Source: Methanobrevibacter smithii ATCC 35061 (GTDB taxonomy: Archaea > Methanobacteriota > Methanobacteria > Methanobacteriales > Methanobacteriaceae). From it: a stretch of 64,000 bases of DNA. The DNA is taken from contig NC_009515.1 of NCBI RefSeq assembly GCF_000016525.1, positions 770,501-834,500 on the forward strand, read 5' to 3'. Position 1 is the first letter of the stretch; every line of letters begins with the position of its first letter. Positions 28,148-37,100 of this stretch are shown piece by piece. The notes under the pieces are model-generated. The model saw nothing but the letters and a program-made list of their open reading frames with translations. It ran no database searches and was not told where the DNA came from. The position numbers were made by a program, and so were the translations under genes.

Positions 28148-29812
28148 ATGGAAAATGCTTGTCGCATAATAATTGAGGACATTTTAAAAAACAAGATAAA
28201 CACCAGAAAAGAGCTGGAAGTCAAAAAAAGACAGTTATGTCGTGACTTAAAGCTATCCAGATTTATGAGCAATGCAGATATTTTGGAATATGCAACTCCC
28301 CAAGAAAAAGAAATTGTTTCAAACATCTTAAAGAAAAAACCTACCCGAACAATGTCCGGTGTTGCAATAGTTGCTGTAATGTGCCATCCTCATGAATGCC
28401 CTCACGGAAGGTGTTTTTACTGTCCAAAAAATAACAATGCACCACCAAGTTATACCGGTGAAGAACCTGCAGCCCTAAGAGGTAGAATGTATGAATTTCA
28501 TCCATATATACAATGTTTTAACCGTTTGAAACAGCTTAAAAAAATAGGACACCCAATTGATAAAGTGGAACTCATCATAATGGGCGGAACATTCCCTTCC
28601 AGAGACTTATGTTATCAGGAATGGTTTGTATCACAATGTCTAAAGGCAATGGTTGATTTTGGATTGATACTTAAAAACAAACCTGAAGACAACGAATACA
28701 ATTTAGATCCTGCAGAAATAAAATGCTTTGAAAAAGATATTCTTAAAAGCTATGAACCAAGCAATTATGTACTTATTGATGATGTTCAAAAAGCCAATGA
28801 AAATTCCAAAGTAAGATGTGTCGGAATGACATTTGAAACACGTCCTGACTACTGTAAAAAAGAACACATAAATAGAATGCTTGATTTTGGAGTTACAAGA
28901 GTTGAATTAGGTGTTCAAACTTTATCTGACGAATTATACACTAAAATTAAAAGAGGCCATACAATAGCTGATGTAATAGAATCAAATACACTTCTTCGTG
29001 ACAGTGCCGTAAAAGTAGCAATGCATATGATGCCTGGATTGTTTGTAAGTCCTGATGAAGATTTAAATATGTTCAAAAAGCTATTTAGCGATGATAATTT
29101 TAAACCGGACATGCTTAAGATTTACCCGTGTCTTGTTACCAAAGGCAGCGAGTTATATGACCTGTGGAAAGAAGGAAAATATAATCCGTATACTGATGAA
29201 GAAGCTGTTGATTTAATTGTTAAAATTAAACAGATTCTTCCAAAATGGGTTAGAACCATGAGAATTCAAAGAGACATTCCATCAACATTAATTGAAGCAG
29301 GAGTTCAAAAATCCAACCTTGGAGAACTGGTTTACAACAAATTAAAAGAACATGACATTAACTGCCAATGTATCCGCTGCCGCGAAATAGGTCATAAAAA
29401 AACAAGTCAGGAATATAGTTTAGATGATTTTAAATTATTTAAAGAATCATACAATGCATGCGGCGGTGAAGAAACCTTTTTATCAATTGAAGATAAAAAC
29501 GAAGAAAGTATCGCAGGATTTTTAAGATTCAGAATTCCTTCACCAAATCACTACAGACCTGAAATCAGCGATGAAACTGCACTTATACGTGAATTGCACG
29601 TCTATGGAAATATGATTAAAATAGGTGGTAAAAATCCAAAAATAGGTCAACACACAGGATTTGGAGAAAAACTATTAAAAGAAGCTGAAAAATTAGCTAT
29701 CAAGAAAGGAAAAGATGAAATAGCTATAATTAGCGGAATCGGAACCAGAAATTATTATCGTAAATTTGGATATGAAAGAAAAGGTCCATATATGGCTAAA
29801 AAATTAATCTGA
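28148..29812 (+). CDS. elp3: Elp3-type tRNA uridine-34 radical SAM acetyltransferase
   Basis: A 554-residue archaeal Elp3 that uses a radical SAM domain and an acetyl-CoA-binding GNAT domain to make the carboxymethyl group at wobble uridine of tRNA. The cluster cysteines are in [15 protein letters not shown] near residue 80; PEDNEYN-type and [17 protein letters not shown] segments belong to the radical SAM barrel; the GNAT domain occupies about residues 415-554 ([20 protein letters not shown]). The zinc-binding [11 protein letters not shown] lies between them. Length is normal. The gene is monocistronic, between a divergent PRC-barrel gene and deoC. Confidence 0.94.
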   Translation: MENACRIIIEDILKNKINTRKELEVKKRQLCRDLKLSRFMSNADILEYATPQEKEIVSNILKKKPTRTMSGVAIVAVMCHPHECPHGRCFYCPKNNNAPPSYTGEEPAALRGRMYEFHPYIQCFNRLKQLKKIGHPIDKVELIIMGGTFPSRDLCYQEWFVSQCLKAMVDFGLILKNKPEDNEYNLDPAEIKCFEKDILKSYEPSNYVLIDDVQKANENSKVRCVGMTFETRPDYCKKEHINRMLDFGVTRVELGVQTLSDELYTKIKRGHTIADVIESNTLLRDSAVKVAMHMMPGLFVSPDEDLNMFKKLFSDDNFKPDMLKIYPCLVTKGSELYDLWKEGKYNPYTDEEAVDLIVKIKQILPKWVRTMRIQRDIPSTLIEAGVQKSNLGELVYNKLKEHDINCQCIRCREIGHKKTSQEYSLDDFKLFKESYNACGGEETFLSIEDKNEESIAGFLRFRIPSPNHYRPEISDETALIRELHVYGNMIKIGGKNPKIGQHTGFGEKLLKEAEKLAIKKGKDEIAIISGIGTRNYYRKFGYERKGPYMAKKLI

Positions 29813-29829
29813 AAAAATCAAGACAAAAG

Positions 29830-29838
29830 TATTATATA
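29830..29838 (+). promoter_or_regulatory. TATA box of deoC
   Basis: TATTATATA stands about 25 bases before the centre of the palindrome at 29843-29860 and about 55 bases before the deoC start, which has its own GGAG box and thus a real leader. Confidence 0.5.
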
Positions 29839-29842
29839 GATT

Positions 29843-29860
29843 ATTCGTAATATTACTAAT
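29843..29860. promoter_or_regulatory. Candidate operator palindrome before deoC
   Basis: GTAATATTAC is a perfect 10-base palindrome, extended by ATT and AAT on either side of one mismatch pair. It lies where the deoC transcript should start, a common position for an archaeal repressor site. The protein that would bind is unknown. Confidence 0.4.
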
Positions 29861-29888
29861 TAAATTACTTATATAGGAGTGTTATATA

Positions 29889-30611
29889 ATGTATAAAATA
29901 AAAAACTCAAAAGAGTTAGCAAGCCTTATCAATTGTATAAACTTAAATAACATGATAAGTGAAGAAGAAATGGAAGAATATTTAGATAAATTGGGAGAAC
30001 TAAACTTTAATTCCATTACAATAAGTCCGACATATGTATCATTAGCTAAAGAAAAATTAGCTGACAGTACTACAAAAATAAGTACTGTTGTTGGATTTCC
30101 TTTAGGTTTTGAAACAACAGAAGGTAAAGTAGCACAAGCAGCTAAAGCTCTTGAAGACGGAGCAGATGAAATTGAAGCAGTAATCAATTTAAACCACCTA
30201 AAAGATCATAAATATAACTTAATCCATGAAGAACTCAGCCAGTTAAGAGAACTTTTAGGAGATAAAACCTTAAAAGTCATTGTTGAAATGCAGGCAATAG
30301 AAGACAGTGAAAAAGCAAGTATTGCAAAAGTACTGGAAGAAAATAAAGTGGATTTCATCAAAACATCCACAGGATTCATTGCCCCAGACAATATTTATTC
30401 AAAAGTTAATGATATTAACATAATCCAAAAATATGCACCACAACTTAAAATTGAAATTTATGGTGGCGTAGATACATATAAATTAGCTAATCAGCTTTTA
30501 ACAGGTGGGGCTGATTTAATCGGCAGTGACAACGGATACGAAATTGTAGATAAATACCGTACTTTAAGAGAAAACACTCAAGTAACACCAAAACCAATAA
30601 GATTCGATTAG
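29889..30611 (+). CDS. deoC: Deoxyribose-phosphate aldolase
   Basis: A 240-residue DeoC that splits 2-deoxyribose 5-phosphate into acetaldehyde and glyceraldehyde 3-phosphate in nucleoside breakdown. The Schiff-base Lys158 is in DFIKTSTGF, and the phosphate-binding GGADLIGSDNG is near the C-terminus; VVGFPLGFETTEGK near residue 67 is also typical. A GGAG box precedes the ATG, and a TATA box with a palindrome lies upstream. It is convergent with the tRNA pair. Confidence 0.92.
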   Translation: MYKIKNSKELASLINCINLNNMISEEEMEEYLDKLGELNFNSITISPTYVSLAKEKLADSTTKISTVVGFPLGFETTEGKVAQAAKALEDGADEIEAVINLNHLKDHKYNLIHEELSQLRELLGDKTLKVIVEMQAIEDSEKASIAKVLEENKVDFIKTSTGFIAPDNIYSKVNDINIIQKYAPQLKIEIYGGVDTYKLANQLLTGGADLIGSDNGYEIVDKYRTLRENTQVTPKPIRFD

Positions 30612-30730
30612 AATCTTAATCCATCACTTTTTTTAAATTTAAATAAAAAATAACTTTTTTTAATAAATAACAATATTTTAAAAAAATAGTCAGTTCAAAT
30701 AAAGATAATAAATATTTTAAAAGTAGTTAA

Positions 30731-30803
<73 letters not shown>

Positions 30804-30806
30804 ATA

Positions 30807-30878
30807 TGGACCGAACGAGATTCGAACTCGTGATCTCCTCCATGTCAAGGAGGAATCATACCCCTAGACCACCGGTCC
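30807..30878 (-). tRNA. tRNA-Val (anticodon GAC)
   Basis: A 72-base cloverleaf on the minus strand. The acceptor stem GGACCGG pairs with TCGGTCC (one G-T pair), the anticodon stem CCTCC/GGAGG encloses TTGACAT with anticodon GAC, and the T loop is TTCGAAT. The discriminator is A and CCA is not encoded. A TATA box lies about 35 bases upstream. Confidence 0.95.
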
Positions 30879-30907
30879 TATGCAACATTACTTATTTTAT
30901 TTAACAT

Positions 30908-30918
30908 AGTATATAAAG
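30908..30918 (-). promoter_or_regulatory. TATA box of the tRNA-Val/tRNA-Phe unit
   Basis: CTTTATATACT on the minus strand, about 35 bases upstream of tRNA-Val. The core TTTATATACTAT is shared with the box before the histone gene (31241-31252). Confidence 0.6.
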
Positions 30919-30939
30919 TTATCTGTTACAATAAAAACC

Positions 30940-30983
30940 GATGAAAAATAAAAATATAAAAAATTGACCAAGAAAATGGCCAA
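30940..30983 (-). terminator. Histone gene terminator
   Basis: On the minus strand TTGGCCA (30977-30983) pairs with TGGTCAA (30964-30970) with one G-T pair and is followed by a long run of T with a few A. Confidence 0.6.
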
Positions 30984-31008
30984 TAGATTTAATAAATTGT
31001 TAAAAAGC

Positions 31009-31209
31009 CTATTTGATAGCTAATTTGATATCTTCAGCTTTTACAGTTTTTCTACCAGCGTGGCGTGCGAAATTTACAGCTTTTTGTGCAATTGCGTCAC
31101 CTTTTTCTTCTAATGCTTCAGCTAATGCAATTTTTGCATCATCACTAATTCTTTGTGCGCCAGCATTTTTTAAGATACGACCGACTGGTGCGATTGGTAA
31201 TTCACTCAT
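31009..31209 (-). CDS. Archaeal histone
   Basis: A 66-residue archaeal histone of the HMfA/HMfB type that wraps DNA as dimers and longer stacks. It is a single histone fold with no tails: [18 protein letters not shown] (helix 1), the long central helix [20 protein letters not shown] and [20 protein letters not shown]. The ATG at 31209 follows GGAGGTG by five bases; a longer in-frame reading upstream crosses the promoter and is rejected. The gene is monocistronic with a strong TATA box and its own terminator, as expected for a highly expressed gene. Confidence 0.95.
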   Translation of the reverse strand: MSELPIAPVGRILKNAGAQRISDDAKIALAEALEEKGDAIAQKAVNFARHAGRKTVKAEDIKLAIK

Positions 31210-31240
31210 AATGACACCTCCAATTAAAACATAGTACCAT

Positions 31241-31252
31241 ATAGTATATAAA
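31241..31252 (-). promoter_or_regulatory. TATA box of the histone gene
   Basis: TTTATATACTAT on the minus strand, about 37 bases before the ATG. It is identical over twelve bases to the box before the tRNA-Val/Phe unit. Confidence 0.6.
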
Positions 31253-31312
31253 TGTATCGGCAATAATGGCTATTTACCCTTTATACAATAACCATAAACA
31301 TAATAGTATATC

Positions 31313-31331
31313 ATTTTCCAAATTGGAAAAT
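31313..31331. promoter_or_regulatory. Perfect 19-bp palindrome between the histone gene and the tRNA methylthiotransferase
   Basis: ATTTTCCAA (31313-31321) and TTGGAAAAT (31323-31331) are perfect inverted repeats around a single A. It lies about 60 bases upstream of the histone TATA box and about 80 bases after the stop of the upstream gene. No T-run follows on the minus strand, so it looks more like a protein site than a terminator. Confidence 0.45.
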
Positions 31332-31408
31332 TTAAAAAACAAAGTTAATAATTGAAGAACAAAAATAAGCAATGATAGAAAAATAAACCATAACAGAAAA
31401 ATAAAAAA

Positions 31409-32689
31409 TTATTTTGACACAACATCACCCTTAAGGTAAGTAGCTGTTGCATCAGTGATTTTAACCTTAATAAAGTCTCCTAAATTAACACCGTCAACAA
31501 TTACTGGAATATAAGAATCTGTTTTAGCTATAAATCCACCTTTAGAACCTACTTCCACAACAACGGCATTTTGAACAGAACCAACTAATTCTTTGTTTTC
31601 TTCTTCAGTAATTTCAGTTTTGATTCTAGACAAATTCCTAGACCTTTTTTTCATGACTTCATGGGGAATTTCCTTAAGAGAAGATGAAACTGCACCTTTC
31701 CTATGCTGATATTTTGACAAATGAATCAAACTTGGTTTTATATTTCTAAGTAAATCAACAGTTAACTGGAAATCTTCATCACTTTCAGTTGGATATCCGA
31801 CAATAATATCTACCGCCAAGGTCAAATCCGGAATTTCACTTTTAAATTTTGAAACAATATCCAGATACTGATCCAGTGTATGGCCTCTTCTCATTTCAGA
31901 TAAAACTTTATTGCTTCCTGTTTGTACAGGCAAATGAATGAAATTATATACCTTCGGATGTTTAATTGCATCAATTATTTCATCAACATTATTTAAAATG
32001 TTTTTAGGATGCATCATTCCAACACGAACACGAAATTCTCCATCCAAATTAGCCACTTCTTTAATTAAATCAGACAGTTTTTCGCCACTATCATATCCGA
32101 AAGCGGCAGTGTCCTGAGCAGTAAGCTGAATTTCAACAGCACCATCATCAATAGCTTTTTTAGCTTCGGCAACTATATCCTTAATCGGATAACTGTTTAA
32201 TGGTCCTCTTGCAAAACGAGTACAGCAAAAAGTACATGCTCCCAAACAGCCCTCAGCTATTTGAATTATGTGAATTAAAGAACCATCAGAAACTTTAGGA
32301 ACCCCAACTTTACTGTCTTTTGAAAATCCGCACTCACGAATAACCCTGCCACAATAAGTTCCGTTAACTACATCTGCTGTTTTATTAAGTTGATGAGGTC
32401 CTATCCAGCTGCAGTCAGGAGCTACTTTTTCTAATTTTTCAGGATCAATTTCAACCATGCACCCGCTTACGATAACTTTTTTATCTGGAAATTTTTCCTG
32501 CAACTGCTGAATTTTATAAACTACCTTATTTTCAGTCGGGAGCTTTACATAACATGTATTTACAATTATAACATCTGCCAGTTCAGGAGAATCAACCAAA
32601 TCAATATGATTTTCTTTTAAAACTCCCCCCATTATCTGAGCGTCGGCTTTATTGAATGTACAGCCATATGTGTCAATATATACTTTCAT
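31409..32689 (-). CDS. tRNA t6A37 methylthiotransferase (MtaB/CDKAL1 type)
   Basis: A 426-residue radical SAM methylthiotransferase of the archaeal e-MtaB type that adds a methylthio group to t6A at position 37 of ANN-decoding tRNAs. The N-terminal UPF0004 domain has Cys10, a second Cys in VNTCYVKLP (residue 46) and a third in VSGCMVEID; the radical SAM triad is in GCLGACTFCCTRFARG near residue 148; a TRAM domain closes the protein (about residues 365-426). The gene starts five bases after the zinc-ribbon gene upstream. Confidence 0.92.
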   Translation of the reverse strand: MKVYIDTYGCTFNKADAQIMGGVLKENHIDLVDSPELADVIIVNTCYVKLPTENKVVYKIQQLQEKFPDKKVIVSGCMVEIDPEKLEKVAPDCSWIGPHQLNKTADVVNGTYCGRVIRECGFSKDSKVGVPKVSDGSLIHIIQIAEGCLGACTFCCTRFARGPLNSYPIKDIVAEAKKAIDDGAVEIQLTAQDTAAFGYDSGEKLSDLIKEVANLDGEFRVRVGMMHPKNILNNVDEIIDAIKHPKVYNFIHLPVQTGSNKVLSEMRRGHTLDQYLDIVSKFKSEIPDLTLAVDIIVGYPTESDEDFQLTVDLLRNIKPSLIHLSKYQHRKGAVSSSLKEIPHEVMKKRSRNLSRIKTEITEEENKELVGSVQNAVVVEVGSKGGFIAKTDSYIPVIVDGVNLGDFIKVKITDATATYLKGDVVSK

Positions 32690-32694
32690 GAAAC

Positions 32695-33321
32695 TTACTC
32701 GCTTAATGTTTTCTTAACAATATATTTGGTTAAATCATAATCGAAATTATTGAATTTAACAGGTTTTCCATAAACTCTTTTAATTACTTCAGCTCTTGCA
32801 AATCCGGAAGTAATTTTACGTTCCTGTGTTTTAATAACATGTATTCTAACAATGTGCTTATCAATTTTAACAATATCTTCTGTAGATATCTGGAAATCCC
32901 TGTCCAAATCCAATTTATATGAATCGACTTCACCATGCAAATCAACAGAAAATCCTATACGTGCAGGAATTTCAACTGAATTGGCCCATATTGTAACAAT
33001 ATCTTCAACTAAAGCTTTTTTAACACGTTTATTTTCAGTTTCAATACTTGTTATTTCAACCTGACCTTCTTCAGTAAGCAAACTATCTCCAACAGCCAAT
33101 TCATCATTAGGGGATAATTCGATGAATGTTTTTATAGATTCACCCTGCTTTGAAATAATAACCCTATACAATTGAGGTTTTTTAGATGAAACAACATTTT
33201 TAAAAACATGACCGCAATCTACACATTTTAATAAATATTCTTCCGTAATCTTCTTTTTAGATGATTTCTGCTTTGAATTTAAAATATCAAAATCATCAGA
33301 ACCGCAAATTGGACACTCCAT
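32695..33321 (-). CDS. HVO_0476-type zinc-ribbon protein
   Basis: A 208-residue archaeal protein with an N-terminal zinc ribbon (CPICGSDDFD at residues 3-12 and CVDCGHVF near residue 33) and a mostly beta C-terminal part containing a KTQERKITSGFARAEVIKRVYGKP-like region typical of the HVO_0476 family. Function is not established; the family is conserved in euryarchaea. The ATG at 33321 has GGAGG nine bases upstream; an in-frame TTG at 33336 is not preferred. It is followed by the tRNA methylthiotransferase after five bases and preceded by hacB. Confidence 0.78.
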   Translation of the reverse strand: MECPICGSDDFDILNSKQKSSKKKITEEYLLKCVDCGHVFKNVVSSKKPQLYRVIISKQGESIKTFIELSPNDELAVGDSLLTEEGQVEITSIETENKRVKKALVEDIVTIWANSVEIPARIGFSVDLHGEVDSYKLDLDRDFQISTEDIVKIDKHIVRIHVIKTQERKITSGFARAEVIKRVYGKPVKFNNFDYDLTKYIVKKTLSE

Positions 33322-33346
33322 TATTAATGCCTCCAAAAAATAAAAA

Positions 33347-33832
33347 TTATTGTTTTTCTTTTAGATAATGATTAACAAGACCATTATCTTCTAAAATATC
33401 TAACATAAACTCTTTAAAAGGTTCAAAAGTAACTGATTCACCAGTAGTTTCATTAGTTAATATTCCTTTTGACAAATCAATGTTTATAATATCTCCGTCT
33501 TTTGCCTGAATATCACAAACAATTACTGGCAATCCAATGTTAATTGCATTTCTGTAAAAAATTCTGGCGAAAGATTTAGCCACAATAGCATCTACACCTG
33601 CAGTTTTAATAGCTACTGGAGCCTGCTCTCTTGATGAACCGCAACCAAAATTTTCATCAGCTACTATTATGTCTCCTTTTTTAACATTCTTTGTAAAATC
33701 TGGACGTTCTCCTTCAAGTACATGATCAGCCAAATCTTGAGGATTAAAGGTTCTCAAATATCTTCCGGGAATAATAACATCCGTATCAATATTTTCACCA
33801 AAAGTCCATGTTTTTCCTTTAATTATATCCAT
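33347..33832 (-). CDS. hacB: Homoaconitase / isopropylmalate dehydratase small subunit (HacB type)
   Basis: A 161-residue swivel-domain subunit of the aconitase superfamily. The substrate-recognition loop reads YLRT at residues 25-28; as I recall, methanogen homoaconitase small subunits have YLRT here, while isopropylmalate isomerase ones have another residue in place of Arg. That points to 2-oxosuberate synthesis for coenzyme B rather than to leucine. [20 protein letters not shown] is the conserved family core. The ATG at 33832 is behind GTGGT. It sits ten bases downstream of the beta-RFAP synthase gene. The large subunit is not in this window. LeuD remains possible. Confidence 0.85.
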   Translation of the reverse strand: MDIIKGKTWTFGENIDTDVIIPGRYLRTFNPQDLADHVLEGERPDFTKNVKKGDIIVADENFGCGSSREQAPVAIKTAGVDAIVAKSFARIFYRNAINIGLPVIVCDIQAKDGDIINIDLSKGILTNETTGESVTFEPFKEFMLDILEDNGLVNHYLKEKQ

Positions 33833-33841
33833 ATATACCAC

Positions 33842-34831
33842 TTATTTTTGGATTTCATGACCATAATTTTGTGCTTTAGTTGTAAGAACTATGCCTCTGT
33901 TTCCGACATACTCTTTAATCTCTTCAACTATGTGTTTATTATTTTTATCAAATACTGAATAAACTGTAGGTCCAAAAGAGCTCATACCTACACCATAAGC
34001 TCCAATTTCCCTTAATTTATCCGTCAAATCCCTGATTTGTTGAGACTGAAGCGAAACTTCCACATTTTTAAATCCTCTTTTTTGAATTTCATCAATTGAA
34101 TGGCCAAATGCTGGCAAATCCCTTTCAAGTAAAAAAGGAATCATATTCATAAATATAATGTGGGAAGTTTGTTCCACTTCATTTTTAGGAACAGGACAGT
34201 AATCCTGAAATATGTTTACTTCCTTTTGACCGTTTACTGTATTTTTGGAATCAAGAATAACCAGTAAAATCTCCCAATCATCAGGAAAATCATAGTGAGC
34301 CAATAATTGAGGAGGTTTAGCTTGTGAAGCAGATGATGGTAAAAATGATGATTTTGATTTTAAGCTATGTCCACCATCTACAATAAATCCCCCAAAATCA
34401 AATGAAAACACACCAATTCCGGAAGTTCCTCCACGTCCGATAATTTCTCCTAAAGAATATCCGTTTGAATAAGCACCAATATGTTCAGCAATAAGCTTTC
34501 CGGTTGATAAACCCATTTGAGTTCCAGAACCTAAACCAGAATGAGGAAGATAAGCTTTATCCACTCTAAAATAAAATCCTTCGTCAATATCAAAATGGTC
34601 AATTACTTTTTGTGCTGCAGAAGTTATTTTAGATACACATTCATTACGAATCACATCGTTAAATTGAGTATTATCCTTGAAATCAACAGTGATTCCTTTT
34701 TCTGCCGGTTCTCCGTATAAGACAAAGTTAGGGTCTTTAATTGTAAGACCTATTCCTCCATCTATCCTTCCATAAGACCCATTCATATCAATTAAAGTTA
34801 AATGAAGTCTTGAAGGTGACTTAATAATCAT
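33842..34831 (-). CDS. Beta-ribofuranosylaminobenzene 5'-phosphate synthase
   Basis: A 329-residue GHMP-fold enzyme that joins 4-hydroxybenzoate or 4-aminobenzoate to PRPP with loss of carbon dioxide, the first committed step of tetrahydromethanopterin synthesis. The family start SPSRLHLTLIDMNGSYGRID is at residues 5-24 and the GHMP motif is LPHSGLGSGTQMGLSTGKL near residue 92. It lies 12 bases downstream of the radical SAM gene and ten upstream of hacB, so genes for methanopterin and coenzyme B are transcribed together. Confidence 0.9.
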   Translation of the reverse strand: MIIKSPSRLHLTLIDMNGSYGRIDGGIGLTIKDPNFVLYGEPAEKGITVDFKDNTQFNDVIRNECVSKITSAAQKVIDHFDIDEGFYFRVDKAYLPHSGLGSGTQMGLSTGKLIAEHIGAYSNGYSLGEIIGRGGTSGIGVFSFDFGGFIVDGGHSLKSKSSFLPSSASQAKPPQLLAHYDFPDDWEILLVILDSKNTVNGQKEVNIFQDYCPVPKNEVEQTSHIIFMNMIPFLLERDLPAFGHSIDEIQKRGFKNVEVSLQSQQIRDLTDKLREIGAYGVGMSSFGPTVYSVFDKNNKHIVEEIKEYVGNRGIVLTTKAQNYGHEIQK

Positions 34832-34843
34832 GTATTTAAACCC

Positions 34844-36340
34844 TCAGTTTTTATCTTCTTTTAAAGGTGTTGAGAATTCTTCTTCCACACTTTCACGATA
34901 CATGGAATTCATAGTACAGAACGGAATAATTCTACCGTCTGGAGTTGCATAATGAATAATACATTTTTTAACTCTATCTTCATCAAAATTAAATGGATCC
35001 ATAAAGTGCATACAGGAAATAAGCATAGCATCTTTTGAAAATTCTCCTAAAGCATCATAAGATCTTTTAGTAAATACATTTAACAATATTTTCTTAATAT
35101 CCAAACCTTCAGGTACTTCATTAGTATTAATCAATTTGGGAAGGTTTTTCACAGCACTAGCTTCAACCCTTTTCTTAATTCCAAATCCACCTTTTTCAAG
35201 TTTGTCGGAATATTTGTCCAATAATTCAAATAACCCTTCAACATCAATGAATTTAGTAATAGGAATCAAATTGTTTAATGTATTTTTCCCTTCAGTTTCT
35301 TCCATAAACACATAAGTAGCTATTCCACAGTGCTGATTACAGTTTAAAGTAACACCCGGACTTTCGCCTTCAAGAGCACCGATAAAACGTGCAAATGGTT
35401 CTACAGAAGATGGAGGATAAAAATCATCAACATTTACATCACCATGAGTTTGTTTAGCAATCTCATTAACAAAATCAGGAATAGTTATCCTTTGTTCTTC
35501 AACCTGACTTGCAGGAGTTCTTCCTGAAAATGAAACCGGCTGGAAATTGACTCCATAAACATTTTCCCTATGATCAAATGCAAATTTAATAATTTCACCG
35601 ATTTGCTGATCATTGACACCTTTAATTAATGTTGGAACAAGAACTACACCAAGACCTGCTTTTCTACAATTTTCAATAGCCTGAATCTTTTGAGGAAGTA
35701 AATTTTTACCTCTGTTATTGATATATGGTTCAGGAGTTACACCATCAAAAGCCAAGTATACTGTGTTTAAACCAGCATCTTTTAATTCTTTTGCAAAATT
35801 TTCTTTTCTAGCTAATCTTAAACCATTAGTAGCTATTTGAACATGAGTAAAACCTTCTTCTTTAGCCATAGCTACAAGTTCGACCAAATCCTTCCTAACA
35901 GTCGGTTCACCACCCGCATATTGAATAGCTGGAGTTGGATGAGGTTTTAAATTCCTCAGGTTCCTTAACATTTCCCTAATTTCATCCTGTGTAGGTTCAT
36001 ACAAACGTCCGGAAACAGCCGCATTTGCAAAACAAACAGGACATCTTAAATTACATCTATTTGTAACATCAATTAAACCTAACACAGTGGAGGTTTCATG
36101 GTCTTCACAAAGCCCACAATTATTAGGACAATCTCCGAATTTCTCTACAGAAGGGTTTTCAACTGAAGTTATTGTAGGTTCAAATTGTTTAACCCTATTA
36201 TAAAGCTTATCATCACTCCAATATGTATTTACAAACTCACCATGTTCATCACAGGTTTTTTTAATCAAGATTTTACCGTCTTCATCAAAAACCTCTGCAT
36301 CAAGTGGTTTGAAACAAATTGGACACAAACTTTTTGTCAT
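34844..36340 (-). CDS. tes: Tes/MJ0619-family radical SAM protein
   Basis: A 498-residue radical SAM protein. The cluster triad is Cys96, Cys100 and Cys103 in NRCNLRCPVC; additional Cys motifs precede it (CPIC at residues 6-9, Cys30, and CPNNCGLC at 71-78) and Cys residues in the C-terminal third could bind further clusters. Family knowledge: MJ0619 was first proposed as a methanopterin methylase and later homologues were shown to be tetraether synthase (Tes), which couples two archaeol tails. Position next to beta-RFAP synthase fits the first idea; divergence from carS, a lipid gene, fits the second. The ATG at 36340 is preferred over a GTG at 36352. Confidence 0.75.
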   Translation of the reverse strand: MTKSLCPICFKPLDAEVFDEDGKILIKKTCDEHGEFVNTYWSDDKLYNRVKQFEPTITSVENPSVEKFGDCPNNCGLCEDHETSTVLGLIDVTNRCNLRCPVCFANAAVSGRLYEPTQDEIREMLRNLRNLKPHPTPAIQYAGGEPTVRKDLVELVAMAKEEGFTHVQIATNGLRLARKENFAKELKDAGLNTVYLAFDGVTPEPYINNRGKNLLPQKIQAIENCRKAGLGVVLVPTLIKGVNDQQIGEIIKFAFDHRENVYGVNFQPVSFSGRTPASQVEEQRITIPDFVNEIAKQTHGDVNVDDFYPPSSVEPFARFIGALEGESPGVTLNCNQHCGIATYVFMEETEGKNTLNNLIPITKFIDVEGLFELLDKYSDKLEKGGFGIKKRVEASAVKNLPKLINTNEVPEGLDIKKILLNVFTKRSYDALGEFSKDAMLISCMHFMDPFNFDEDRVKKCIIHYATPDGRIIPFCTMNSMYRESVEEEFSTPLKEDKN

Positions 36341-36440
36341 TTTTATTCTCACAAAATCACCCTTTGCTAATAATTAATAAACTATTAACCATTCATTACA
36401 TAATATAAATATATTAACTCAATTTAATATTTAAAGTTAA

Positions 36441-36458
36441 TTAATGTTTTAACATTAA
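36441..36458. promoter_or_regulatory. Palindrome in the divergent promoter region of tes and carS
   Basis: TTAATGTT (36441-36448) and AACATTAA (36451-36458) are perfect inverted repeats around TT. The site abuts the TATA-like AAATATAAAAG of carS and lies about 30 bases upstream of a TATA-like ATATATTTATAT for tes on the other strand, so one regulator could control both. Confidence 0.4.
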
Positions 36459-36513
36459 ATATAAAAGATAACACATACAAAGATAAAACTTAATAAAAAA
36501 ATGAGGAACATAT

Positions 36514-37080
36514 ATGGTTGATAATACCCAAATTTTTATAATGGCTTGTATTACTATCCTATACTTTATATTGCCTGCTTATGTGTCAAACGGTTCTGCA
36601 TTAGTCTTTGGAGGAGGCCTTCCTTTAGATTTCAAAAAAACAGACAAAAATGGCAACCGATGGATAGGTAACGGAGTTACATGGAGAGGATTAATCGGTG
36701 GGACAATTATGGGAACCCTTATGGGAGCAATTCAGGGATTGCTTGGGCCAATAATACTTGAAAACTTTGGAGAATTTATTTATACTCCCATCTGTACAAA
36801 TTTAGTAGAAGGAATAATAGTAGGATTTTTACTTGGATTCGGTGCAATGGTTGGGGATGCAGTAGGAAGTTTTTTAAAAAGAAGAGTGGGAATTGGACAG
36901 GGAAAACCTGCCCCCATTTTAGACCAGATTGATTTTCTTATTGTTGCTTTAATATTCAGTTCAGTAATGGTAAGCTTTTCCATAACAATTATTGCAATAG
37001 CTGTTGTATTAACATTGATTATACATTTAGTGGCCAATACCGGAGCTTACTTAATAGGAATAAAAGATGTATGGTATTAA
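36514..37080 (+). CDS. carS: CDP-archaeol synthase
   Basis: A 188-residue integral membrane enzyme that makes CDP-archaeol from CTP and unsaturated archaetidic acid, the entry to polar archaeal lipids. The family motif (former DUF46) GLPLDFKKTDKNGNRWIGNG is at about residues 34-53, followed by VTWRGLIGG. Five hydrophobic segments are visible at about residues 6-27, 55-78, 93-116, 135-153 and 155-180. GAGG stands nine bases before the ATG. It is divergent from tes and convergent with mfnF, whose stop is 20 bases away. Confidence 0.93.
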   Translation: MVDNTQIFIMACITILYFILPAYVSNGSALVFGGGLPLDFKKTDKNGNRWIGNGVTWRGLIGGTIMGTLMGAIQGLLGPIILENFGEFIYTPICTNLVEGIIVGFLLGFGAMVGDAVGSFLKRRVGIGQGKPAPILDQIDFLIVALIFSSVMVSFSITIIAIAVVLTLIIHLVANTGAYLIGIKDVWY

Positions 37081-37100
37081 ACCACACATTTAAACTTTTT

